From Thermoplasmata archaeon (GTDB lineage: Archaea; Thermoplasmatota; Thermoplasmata; Lutacidiplasmatales; UBA184), in contig JAKIWU010000097.1 of NCBI GenBank assembly GCA_022749905.1, positions 1 through 5,421 of the forward strand: a stretch of DNA of 5,421 nucleotides, written 5' to 3'. The position numbers and the translations under genes were made by a program. Positions 1-5,421 of this stretch are shown here, piece after piece; position 1 is the stretch's first letter; each line of letters starts with the position of its first letter. A model generated the notes under the pieces. It worked only from the letters and a program-made list of their open reading frames with translations. It was not told the origin of the DNA and searched no databases.

Positions 1-1733
1 AGTGCCAGTGGGAGTGCCAAGCGTACTGCCCACCGGTGCGGATGGGGCAGGAGTGCATCGTCGAAGGTCCCACCGGCAAGCCGATCATCTCGGAGACCCT
101 CTGCATCGGCTGCGGGATCTGCGTGCACAAGTGCCCGTTCGACGCGATCAAGATCCTCAACACGCCCGAGGCGGACGAGGCCGATGTCGTCCATCGGTAC
201 GGCTACAACGGCTTCCGCCTCTACCGGCTCCCGAATCCCCCGGTGCGGGGGATCACGGGGATCCTGGGGGCGAACGGGATCGGCAAATCGACCGCGCTCC
301 GGATCCTGGCCGGTCTCGAGATCCCGAACCTGGGCGGGTACGACACGCCGGCAACCTGGCCGAGGGTCCTCGAGCGCTACCGCGGAACGCAGTTGCACGA
401 GCACTTCCGCAAGATCTCGCGCGGGGAGCTCACCGTCGCGTCGAAGCCCCAATACGTCGACCGGATCTCCGAGGAGCCTCGGACCGCGGGGGAGTACGCA
501 ACCTCCACCGGGAACGCCGGGGCCGAGGCCCTCCGTGCGGTCGGGCTCGAGGGGAAGGCGGATCGCAAGCTCACGGAGCTCTCGGGAGGAGAGCTCCAAC
601 TCGTCGCCATCGCACGGGTCCTCGCGGCGGATGCGGACCTCTACCTGTTCGACGAGCCGTCGAGCTACCTCGACATCGTCCACCGGCTCGAGGTCGCCCG
701 TCTCCTCCGCCGGTTGGGGGAGACGAAGAGCGTCATCGTCGTCGAGCACGACCTCGCGCTCCTCGACTATCTCGCCGACCAGGCGCACCTCGTCTACGGT
801 GAGGAGGCGGCGTTCGGGGTCGTCTCGCATCCGCTGCCGATGCGCTCGGCCATCAACACCTACCTCACAGGGTACCTCCGGGATGAGAACGTCCGCCTTC
901 GGACCGAGCCGATCCGCTTCGTCGCGCACCCTCCACGGCTCGTGCACAGGGCCAACGCGCTGGTCTCGTTCGGCGCCCTCGCGAAGCGGTTCGACCAGTT
1001 CTCCCTCACCGTCGCGCCCGGCGAGCTCTCGAAGGGAGAGACCGTGGGGATCGTCGGACCGAACGCGACGGGGAAGACGACGTTCGTGAAGATGCTCGCA
1101 GGGGTGGAGACCCCGACGGACGGAGCCCCCCCTTCCGGCGTCACCGTGAGCTACAAGCCCCAATACCTGAAGGCCACGAGCGCGGCGAGCCTCCGGGAAC
1201 GGCTCGAGGCGTTGCGGACCGACCCGGGGTTCGACGCCGCGCTCTTCGAGCGGGAGCTCGTGCCCGGTCTTCGGCTCGACGGCGTGCTCGACGTGGCCCT
1301 GACGGACCTTTCCGGGGGCGAGCTCCAGCGCTCTGCGATCGCGCTCGCGCTCGCGCGCCCCGCGACCCTCTACCTGCTCGATGAGCCGTCCGCCTACCTC
1401 GACGCGGACGAGCGCATGGCGGTCGCGAAGCTCGTGCGGCGCCAGATCGAGCGCCAGGCGGCCACGGCCCTCGTCGTGGACCACGACATCTACTTCCTCG
1501 ACCTTGCGTCGGACGCGCTCATGGTCTTCGGCCTCGGTGCGCCCGACGGTTCGGTGGGCATCGGCGCAGGACCGTTCCCGATGCGGGACGGGATGAACCG
1601 TCTCCTCCGGGAGGTCGAGGTGACCTTCCGGCGGGACGCGGAGACCCTGCGTCCGAGGATCAACCGCGAGGGCTCGGTCCTCGACCGCGAGCAGCGCGCG
1701 AAGGGGGAGTACTACTACGAGGCGGAAGCGTGA
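1..1733 (+). CDS. abce1: ABCE1/RLI ribosome-recycling ATPase (5' partial)
   Basis: Cytoplasmic twin-ATPase that splits ribosomes into subunits after termination; a translation factor, not a transporter. Reading frame 3 is open from base 3, giving 576 visible residues; ABCE1 proteins are about 590-600, so some 15-25 N-terminal residues lie off the window. Internal GTG 36 is not the start because conserved Cys lie before it. An N-terminal Fe-S domain shows Cys 1, 5, 9 (last three of cluster I) and the ferredoxin motif Cys 34, 37, 40, 44. NBD1: Walker A GANGIGKST 89-97, Q-loop Gln150, signature LSGGELQ 193-199, Walker B Glu218, switch His249. Hinge near 281-305. NBD2: Walker A GPNATGKTT 352-360, Gln387, LSGGELQ 436-442, Glu461, His494. 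The end matches the family's 'LDREQ..KGEYYY' plus a short EAEA tail. All ATPase residues are intact. Seen: motifs; known: function. Confidence 0.97.
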   Translation, partial: CQWECQAYCPPVRMGQECIVEGPTGKPIISETLCIGCGICVHKCPFDAIKILNTPEADEADVVHRYGYNGFRLYRLPNPPVRGITGILGANGIGKSTALRILAGLEIPNLGGYDTPATWPRVLERYRGTQLHEHFRKISRGELTVASKPQYVDRISEEPRTAGEYATSTGNAGAEALRAVGLEGKADRKLTELSGGELQLVAIARVLAADADLYLFDEPSSYLDIVHRLEVARLLRRLGETKSVIVVEHDLALLDYLADQAHLVYGEEAAFGVVSHPLPMRSAINTYLTGYLRDENVRLRTEPIRFVAHPPRLVHRANALVSFGALAKRFDQFSLTVAPGELSKGETVGIVGPNATGKTTFVKMLAGVETPTDGAPPSGVTVSYKPQYLKATSAASLRERLEALRTDPGFDAALFERELVPGLRLDGVLDVALTDLSGGELQRSAIALALARPATLYLLDEPSAYLDADERMAVAKLVRRQIERQAATALVVDHDIYFLDLASDALMVFGLGAPDGSVGIGAGPFPMRDGMNRLLREVEVTFRRDAETLRPRINREGSVLDREQRAKGEYYYEAEA

Positions 1734-2308
1734 CGGGCTCCGGTGCGTCCCCTAGTTTGGATCGTATAGGCGGACGGTGGCGCGTCCATGCTCCGCTCTC
1801 CCTGGGCGTGATCGGGCTCTACGGAGCTCTGATCCTGATCGTGTTCGTCTTCGGTCGGCCCGGGGGCTCCGCGGGATCGATCAATCCCCTTTGGCTCGTG
1901 GACGGACTGCTCCTCGTCTTCCTTGCGCGCTACGCGTCCACGTCCTACTCGATGGATGCGGATCGGTTGTATGCCCGGCGAATCTTCGGGTCCCGCTCCA
2001 TCCGGCTCGAGGACGTGCGGAGGATCGAGCTCGCGAACCTGCGGGATCTCTCTCCGGCGAGCTTCTTCGGGGGCTGGGGCTGGCGCGGTCGCATGTGGAG
2101 CCCGATGATCGGCTCCTTCGATGCCGTCCACACGGTCTCCACGGGGGTGCTGGTGCACGCCAGATCGGTTCCGCTCTTCGTCTCGCCGCCGGATCCCTCG
2201 CGCTTTGCCCAGGAACTCTCGCGCCGCGCGCGCTCGTATTTCGACGGGGTCGAAGTCGGGCCGGGAATCCCCGGGGGCACCGTGCCCGGTGCCCTGCCTG
2301 CCTCCTAG
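1730..2308 (+). CDS. Two-TM membrane protein with PH-like domain
   Basis: 192-residue protein of unknown specific function, predicted in the cytoplasmic membrane. Two hydrophobic segments lie at about 22-42 and 52-67, separated by a short Gly/Ser/Pro loop. A soluble domain follows at about 73-167. Its strand-like opening (SMDADRLYARRIFGSRSIRLEDVRRIE), the 'GWGWRG..W.P..GSF' stretch at 115-130 and the 'PLFVSPPDPSRFAQEL' ending at 148-163 recall prokaryotic PH-like (bPH) domain proteins. The tail from about 175 is Gly/Pro-rich and probably disordered. The GTG start overlaps the ABCE1 stop as GTGA, and a weak purine-rich GAGG sits at 1719-1722, so translational coupling with ABCE1 is likely. No separate promoter is visible. 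The stop overlaps the convergent E1 gene's stop. The PH assignment rests on pattern memory, not a profile search. Confidence 0.82.
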   Translation: MTGSGASPSLDRIGGRWRVHAPLSLGVIGLYGALILIVFVFGRPGGSAGSINPLWLVDGLLLVFLARYASTSYSMDADRLYARRIFGSRSIRLEDVRRIELANLRDLSPASFFGGWGWRGRMWSPMIGSFDAVHTVSTGVLVHARSVPLFVSPPDPSRFAQELSRRARSYFDGVEVGPGIPGGTVPGALPAS

Positions 2309-3489
2309 TAGGTAGGGACCGAGGCATCGACCTCGGCCGACCATGCGTCGATCCCGCCCTTGAGGCTCCGCACCTTCGGAAGACCGAGGTCGAGGAGGTG
2401 TCGCGCGGCCGTCGCCGAACGGATTCCATGGTGGCAATAGACCACGACGTCCGGAGCTCGTGAGATCTCTGCGAGCCTTCGGTCGATTTCGCCCATGGGG
2501 ACGAGGAGCGCCCCGGGAATTCTGTTGTAGGCGAATTCGCCCGGCTCCCGCACATCGACGAGGAGAGGGGGGGTGGGCCCCGTCAGCTCTCGTTGCAACG
2601 TTGGCGGAGCGACCTCGGGAACGCGAGAGCCGGGCAGTTCGCACGCCTCTCCGGTTCGGGTTAGCGGTGCCCGAAGGCGTTCGGGACTCCCGCAGCGCGC
2701 GCACTCGGGGTCCTTGCGGACTTGGAGTTCCCGGAAGCGCATCTCGAGTGCGTCGTAGAGTAGGAGACGGCCGACTAGGGTGCTTCCGAGGCCGAGGAGG
2801 ATCTTGAGCGTCTCCGTGGCCTGGATAAGGCCGATGAGGCCTGGAAGGGCCCCGAGAACGCCTCCGGCCTCGCACGACGGGACCGCATCCGCGGGGGGCG
2901 GCTCAGGGAACAGGCAACGGTAGCATGGGCCGGTACGGGCATCAAAGACGGACGCTTGGCCCTCGAAGCGGAAGATCGACCCAAAGACGTCGGGGATTCC
3001 GAGCGCGGCGCACGCATCGTTGACAAGGTAGCGGGCCGGGAAGTTGTCCGTGCCATCGACGACCACATCGTAGCCCCGAAGGACGTCGAGTGCGTTCGCC
3101 TCCGAGAGCTCCCCATCCTGGGGCACGAATCGGATCGACGGATTCAGGTCGTGGAGGCGCCGGGAGGCCGCGGTCAGTTTGGCGACGCCGAGGTCGGATG
3201 TGCCGTAGAGGACCTGACGTTGCAGGTTGGAGGCCGCCACCTCGTCGAAGTCGGCGAGTCCGATCGTCCCCACGCCTGCGGCCGCTAGGTATAGGGCTGC
3301 TGGTGCGCCGAGGCCCCCCATCCCGACGATGAGGACCTTCGAACGCTTGAGGGCGAGCTGGCCGGGAACCCCCACCTGGGGAAGGACGAGGTGGCGCGCA
3401 TAGCGCGAGCGCTCTTCGTCGCTCAAAGCGGCGGACGCGGGTGATCCGACCCTCGGTGGGCCGCGGGTGTCCCCCGCGTGCGCGGACAT
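2305..3489 (-). CDS. moeB: MoeB/ThiF-type E1 adenylyltransferase fused to a rhodanese domain
   Basis: 394-residue two-domain enzyme resembling MOCS3/Uba4 and rhodanese-fused MoeB. The E1 domain (about 23-270) adenylates the C-terminal glycine of a ubiquitin-like sulfur carrier. It shows RYARH at 29-33, the GMGGLG nucleotide loop 56-61, DFD 80-82, SNLQRQ with Arg91, Lys104, and DGTDN with Asp148. Zinc ligands appear as CYRC (Cys189, 192) and CARC (Cys263, 266). Cys206 sits in the conserved 'PSC..GGVLG' segment, a candidate thioester or persulfide relay residue. The rhodanese domain (about 295-394) has the catalytic loop CHHGIRS with Cys352, so it should carry persulfide. Upstream is the MoaD/ThiS-like carrier, one TAG apart. 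The start is GTG 3492 or ATG 3489; I prefer ATG because the GGGGGG run at 3497-3502 then lies 7 nt upstream. Whether it serves molybdopterin, tRNA thiolation or SAMP conjugation cannot be told here. Confidence 0.94.
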   Translation of the reverse strand: MSAHAGDTRGPPRVGSPASAALSDEERSRYARHLVLPQVGVPGQLALKRSKVLIVGMGGLGAPAALYLAAAGVGTIGLADFDEVAASNLQRQVLYGTSDLGVAKLTAASRRLHDLNPSIRFVPQDGELSEANALDVLRGYDVVVDGTDNFPARYLVNDACAALGIPDVFGSIFRFEGQASVFDARTGPCYRCLFPEPPPADAVPSCEAGGVLGALPGLIGLIQATETLKILLGLGSTLVGRLLLYDALEMRFRELQVRKDPECARCGSPERLRAPLTRTGEACELPGSRVPEVAPPTLQRELTGPTPPLLVDVREPGEFAYNRIPGALLVPMGEIDRRLAEISRAPDVVVYCHHGIRSATAARHLLDLGLPKVRSLKGGIDAWSAEVDASVPTY

Positions 3490-3492
3490 CAC

Positions 3493-3771
3493 CTATCCCC
3501 CCGAGAGCGAAGGGATCAGGGAAATCGAGTCGCCCGCGCGGAGGGGCGTCCGTTCGCGTTCGAGATTTCGAACGTCGACGCCGTTCAGAAGGACGGCGAA
3601 GGAACGGCGGAGGGTGCCGTCCGGATGCAGCAGCTCTCGCTCGAGTTCCGGATTCGCCCCGGTCAAACTCCTCAGGGCCTCCCCCACGGTCGTGGCGTCC
3701 ATGGACCCAGTCCATCCGGCCGGTACGCGATCCCGCAAGCTAGCGGGTAGACGGATCTCGATAGGCCCCAA
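3493..3771 (-). CDS. MoaD/ThiS/SAMP-family ubiquitin-like sulfur carrier
   Basis: 92-residue beta-grasp protein, the likely substrate of the adjacent E1. The first strand is IEIRLPASLRD (4-14), a helix follows around 27-38 (TTVGEALRSLTG), then strands FAVLLNGVDV (58-67) and DSISLIP (81-87). It ends exactly in SLSGG, and the C-terminal Gly-Gly is what an E1 adenylates and then thiolates or conjugates. Length fits MoaD and archaeal SAMPs (about 80-95). The start is TTG 3771: the next in-frame Met, residue 24, would delete strand 1. A weak GGTGG lies 4 nt before the TTG. It is first in a two-gene unit; its TAG is followed directly by the E1's possible GTG and its ATG. It could be MoaD (molybdopterin), ThiS (thiamine) or a SAMP/Urm1-type modifier. 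Because the partner E1 is rhodanese-fused, a sulfur-carrier role is favoured by inference. Confidence 0.88.
   Translation of the reverse strand: MGPIEIRLPASLRDRVPAGWTGSMDATTVGEALRSLTGANPELERELLHPDGTLRRSFAVLLNGVDVRNLERERTPLRAGDSISLIPSLSGG
3497..3502 (-). promoter_or_regulatory. Shine-Dalgarno-like G6 run before the E1 gene
   Basis: Six consecutive G on the minus strand end 7 nt before ATG 3489 and can pair with the CCUCC of 16S rRNA using one G-U pair. They also encode the carrier's terminal Gly-Gly. The spacing is the reason for preferring ATG 3489 over GTG 3492 as the E1 start. Confidence 0.5.
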
Positions 3772-3810
3772 CCTTCCACCGTGGTTCTTCGAAGCAGAGA
3801 CCTCCGGCCC

Positions 3811-3825
3811 TTACCATTTTCCTCC
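3811..3825 (-). promoter_or_regulatory. Weak candidate promoter for the sulfur-carrier/E1 unit
   Basis: On the minus strand this reads GGAGGAAAATGGTAA, the most A-rich stretch within 60 bp of the carrier's TTG start. If it acts as a degenerate BRE/TATA element, initiation would fall near 3792, giving a 5' leader of about 20 nt that holds the GGTGG at 3776-3780. The match to a TATA box is poor, and another site further up, near 3901-3910, is possible. Confidence 0.25.
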
Positions 3826-3934
3826 GCCATGTCCTTCGATCTGCTCCGGAACCGCTGGTTCGGGGGCGTTTCCCCCCCTGTCCACCCCGAGCGGGTCGTG
3901 TTCGAATTTTGCCGAAACCGTTCGTCGGTGGCGT

Positions 3935-3950
3935 ACCAGAGGTTTTTATC
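3935..3950 (+). promoter_or_regulatory. BRE/TATA promoter for a leaderless surface-protein transcript
   Basis: An AT-rich GTTTTTAT at 3942-3949 stands out in GC-rich DNA, with the purine-rich ACCAGAGG just upstream as a possible BRE. The box centre is about 27 bp from ATG 3973, so initiation 25-27 bp downstream would fall at or next to the A of the ATG. The 22 bases before the ATG contain no Shine-Dalgarno sequence, which agrees with a leaderless mRNA. This is inference from spacing and composition. Confidence 0.6.
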
Positions 3951-3972
3951 CCCCTCCCTCGGTCGGCGCCCC

Positions 3973-5421
3973 ATGTCCATCTCTCTTGAGACGGATCACG
4001 CCCGGCGGACGCGCCGAACGCAATTTTGGACCCTGCTGACGCTTGTCATCGCGGTCGGTGGTCTCTCCTTGGTCACCAGCGGGAGCGCTCCTTCCTTCGG
4101 GGCCACGCCGTTCTCGGGGTCGGCGCATCTCGCACCCCACCTCCTTTGGACGCCGCTCACCATCAGCGCCTTCGCAGCGGCTCCCAACCCGGCTTTCATC
4201 AACAACGCCACCACCATCGCGGCCACCGTTATCGGAGGACAATCTCCCTACACGTACACCTACACAGGACTTCCGGCCGGTTGTAGCTCGTCGAACGCCC
4301 CCTCCATCACCTGCACCTCCAGCGCGCGTGGCAACTCCACCGTAGTCCTGAAGGTGAACGACACCGGCGGCAACGTCACCAAGAACGCGTTCATCCTCAC
4401 GGTCAACGCCTTCACGATCTCCTCCTTCCTCGTCAGTCCGGCCATCGACAGCCTCGGCTCCCCGATCACCTTCTCCGCGGACTATGGCGGTGCATCCGGG
4501 GTCGTAACGTGGGGTTGGACCGGCCTCCCTGCGGGCTGCGTCGCGCCGACGGGAAAGGCGTTCACCTGCACCCCGACCGTAGCCGGAACCTTCACCGTCA
4601 AGCTCACGGGCACCGACGCCTCCGCGGTGGCGAACGCGAAGTCGGTGACGGTCCAGGTAACACCGGTCTCCATCTCCACGTTCTCGGTCTCCCCGAGCTC
4701 GGAGTACACCGGCCAGACGACGACGTTCACGACGGTGATTACGGGCACGACCGGGGCAGTGACCTACTCCTACACAGGCCTCCCGATCGGCTGCACGTCC
4801 CAGAACCTTGCCTCCCTCCCGTGCATCGCGCGCGTCGCCGGGACGTACACGGTGACCGTGACAGCGAGGGACTCGGCGGGCGACACGAGCGTGAAGTCGA
4901 CGACGCTGACGGTGAAGCCGCTCACGATCACCTCCTGGGTCGCTACGCCCGCATCGGCATACGAGCTGACGACGACGACGTACACGGTTACCGCGTTCGG
5001 ATGGCTCGGCGTCGTTGTGGGTGGCGTGGGAACGGCCGGCTACCCGATCTACAGTTACACGGGTCTCCCTGCGGGATGCCCGGCGGCGAACAAGACGCAG
5101 ATCATCTGCAAGCCGACGGTGCAAGGAACCTTCGTGGTCAACGTGACGGTCTCTGACCCGACGGGGAACCACACGTCGAAGTCGCTCACGATGGTCGTCA
5201 ACCCGGCGGCTCAGCCGGAGCTCTACGTGCCGGTGAGCACGAGCTTCTCGGACCCGGCGGTGGGATCCCGGACGTGCGTAAACACGAACAACGCACCGTT
5301 CTACTCCTCAACGTGCTACCTGCAGGCGCAGGACCCGACGGTGCTCGCGCTCGGAGGAGCGATCACGGGGATCGGGTACGCGGTCTACACGAACGCGACG
5401 AACAACACGTGCCCGGGCGCG
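3973..5421 (+). CDS. Secreted/surface protein with four Cys-paired Ig-like repeats (3' partial)
   Basis: Frame is open from ATG 3973 to the window edge, 483 codons with no stop, so the protein continues. Residues 1-39 look like a Sec signal peptide: a charged N-region (HARRTRRTQ), a hydrophobic core (FWTLLTLVIAVGGLSLV, 18-34) and small residues SGSA. Four Ig/PKD-like repeats follow at about 60-145, 146-230, 231-315 and 316-410. Each carries the core '(Y/W)-x-(Y/W)-T-G-L-P-x-G-C', a second Cys ten residues on, and a Gly-x(6-9)-Asp strand pattern ending in an alternating V/T strand. From 414 the repeats stop and a different module begins (ELYVPVSTSFSDPAVG...), with Cys 435, 448, 480 and an Asp-Pro-Thr-Val...Tyr-Thr-Asn stretch; I do not recognise it. 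Nine N-glycosylation sequons fit export. No anchor is visible; it may lie downstream. Adhesin, S-layer or secreted-enzyme roles are all possible. Confidence 0.88.
   Translation, partial: MSISLETDHARRTRRTQFWTLLTLVIAVGGLSLVTSGSAPSFGATPFSGSAHLAPHLLWTPLTISAFAAAPNPAFINNATTIAATVIGGQSPYTYTYTGLPAGCSSSNAPSITCTSSARGNSTVVLKVNDTGGNVTKNAFILTVNAFTISSFLVSPAIDSLGSPITFSADYGGASGVVTWGWTGLPAGCVAPTGKAFTCTPTVAGTFTVKLTGTDASAVANAKSVTVQVTPVSISTFSVSPSSEYTGQTTTFTTVITGTTGAVTYSYTGLPIGCTSQNLASLPCIARVAGTYTVTVTARDSAGDTSVKSTTLTVKPLTITSWVATPASAYELTTTTYTVTAFGWLGVVVGGVGTAGYPIYSYTGLPAGCPAANKTQIICKPTVQGTFVVNVTVSDPTGNHTSKSLTMVVNPAAQPELYVPVSTSFSDPAVGSRTCVNTNNAPFYSSTCYLQAQDPTVLALGGAITGIGYAVYTNATNNTCPGA
4150..5202 (+). repeat. Four tandem Ig-like protein repeats (85-residue unit)
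   Basis: The coding units are roughly 4150-4407, 4408-4662, 4663-4917 and 4918-5202. First cysteines fall at residues 104, 189, 274 and 369, second cysteines at 114, 199, 284 and 379. Units 1 to 3 are therefore spaced exactly 85 residues, while unit 4 holds a 10-residue Gly/Val-rich insertion before its core. DNA identity between units is moderate and synonymous sites differ, so these are old protein repeats and not a recent DNA duplication. Confidence 0.88.

Larger units (their letters stand above)
3772..3972. other. Divergent intergenic region with small inverted repeats
   Basis: This 201-bp gap is the only non-coding stretch and drives two outward units. Besides the two promoter candidates it holds an imperfect inverted repeat, CCGGAACC-gct-GGTTCGGG (3846-3864), a GGGGG-cgttt-CCCCC hairpin (3862-3876), the palindromes CTTCGAAG (3787-3794) and TTCGAA (3901-3906), and a CGAA-accg-TTCG dyad (3913-3924). 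Any could bind a regulator, but none matches an operator I know. Frame 1 stays open here from 3751 into the surface gene, so a longer N-terminus cannot be excluded by stops alone. Confidence 0.5.

Noticed and set aside
2..802. A 266-codon plus-strand open frame overlapping the start of ABCE1.
   Set aside because: Arg/Pro/Gly-rich out-of-frame shadow; the ABCE1 frame here contains the Fe-S and Walker motifs.
36..1733. GTG 36 as the true start of ABCE1.
   Set aside because: Residues encoded before it (three Cys in a C-x3-C-x3-C-P pattern) belong to the conserved Fe-S domain, so the gene begins before the window.
36..1733. Reading the twin ATPase as an ABC transporter subunit.
   Set aside because: The N-terminal Fe-S domain, the two NBDs in one chain, the hinge and the GEYYY-type ending are specific to ABCE1/RLI; there is no permease nearby.
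1715..2875. A 386-codon minus-strand open frame across the PH gene and part of the E1 gene.
   Set aside because: Low-complexity Arg/Pro composition without motifs; it conflicts with the E1 frame on the same strand, which carries clear catalytic motifs.
3862..3876. GGGGG-cgttt-CCCCC hairpin as a transcription terminator.
   Set aside because: It lies between two divergent starts, has only a five-pair stem and no following T-run; neither flanking gene ends there.
3829..3972. An in-frame ATG at 3829 that would add 48 residues to the surface protein.
   Set aside because: The added stretch is not signal-like, would bury the real signal peptide, and would contain the candidate TATA box; ATG 3973 fits both the promoter spacing and the signal peptide. 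Not fully excluded.
4717..4980. ACG trinucleotide runs (4717-4725 and 4969-4980) as microsatellites.
   Set aside because: Only three and four units long, coding Thr at corresponding repeat positions; codon bias explains them without slippage.
3946..5172. A 408-codon open frame on the minus strand, antisense to the surface gene.
   Set aside because: It is very rich in Arg, Gly and Asp with no recognisable domain, and lies opposite a plus-strand gene with a signal peptide and regular repeats. The ACG/GTC-rich codons of the real gene explain the absence of stops.

Overview
The window most likely comes from a high-GC archaeon. The first gene is ABCE1 (RLI), a ribosome-recycling ATPase confined to archaea and eukaryotes. 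The last gene has a TATA-like box about 27 bp before its ATG, which is the archaeal leaderless-promoter arrangement. The last gene's repeats, built on a 'Y-x-Y-T-G-L-P-x-G-C' core, resemble large surface proteins I associate with Thermoplasmatota genomes. That phylum-level guess is recollection, not a search result.

Layout: (1) 1-1733 (+) is ABCE1, cut at its 5' end by the window edge. (2) 1730-2308 (+) is a small two-helix membrane protein with a PH-like domain, overlapping ABCE1 by a GTGA. (3) 2305-3489 (-) is a MoeB/ThiF-type E1 adenylyltransferase fused to a C-terminal rhodanese domain. It converges on the PH gene, and the two stop codons share one CTAG. (4) 3493-3771 (-) is a 92-residue MoaD/ThiS/SAMP-type beta-grasp protein ending in Gly-Gly, directly upstream of the E1. 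(5) 3772-3972 is a divergent promoter region. (6) 3973 to the window end (+) is a secreted or surface protein open past the edge, with a signal peptide and four Ig-like repeats that each carry a Cys-x9-Cys pair.

The two minus-strand genes form a complete activation unit: the E1 adenylates the carrier's C-terminal glycine and the rhodanese can supply sulfur. Products could serve molybdopterin, tRNA thiolation or protein modification; the sequence alone does not decide which. ABCE1 and the PH protein look co-transcribed but have no evident shared function. The surface protein is a separate transcription unit.

No RNA genes, CRISPR arrays, insertion sequences or integrase genes are visible. Genes are packed with almost no gaps; the only non-coding stretch is the 201-bp divergent region. 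Most of the window is well-recognised conserved biology. The least-described part is the surface protein with its regular Cys-paired repeats and unidentified C-terminal module.
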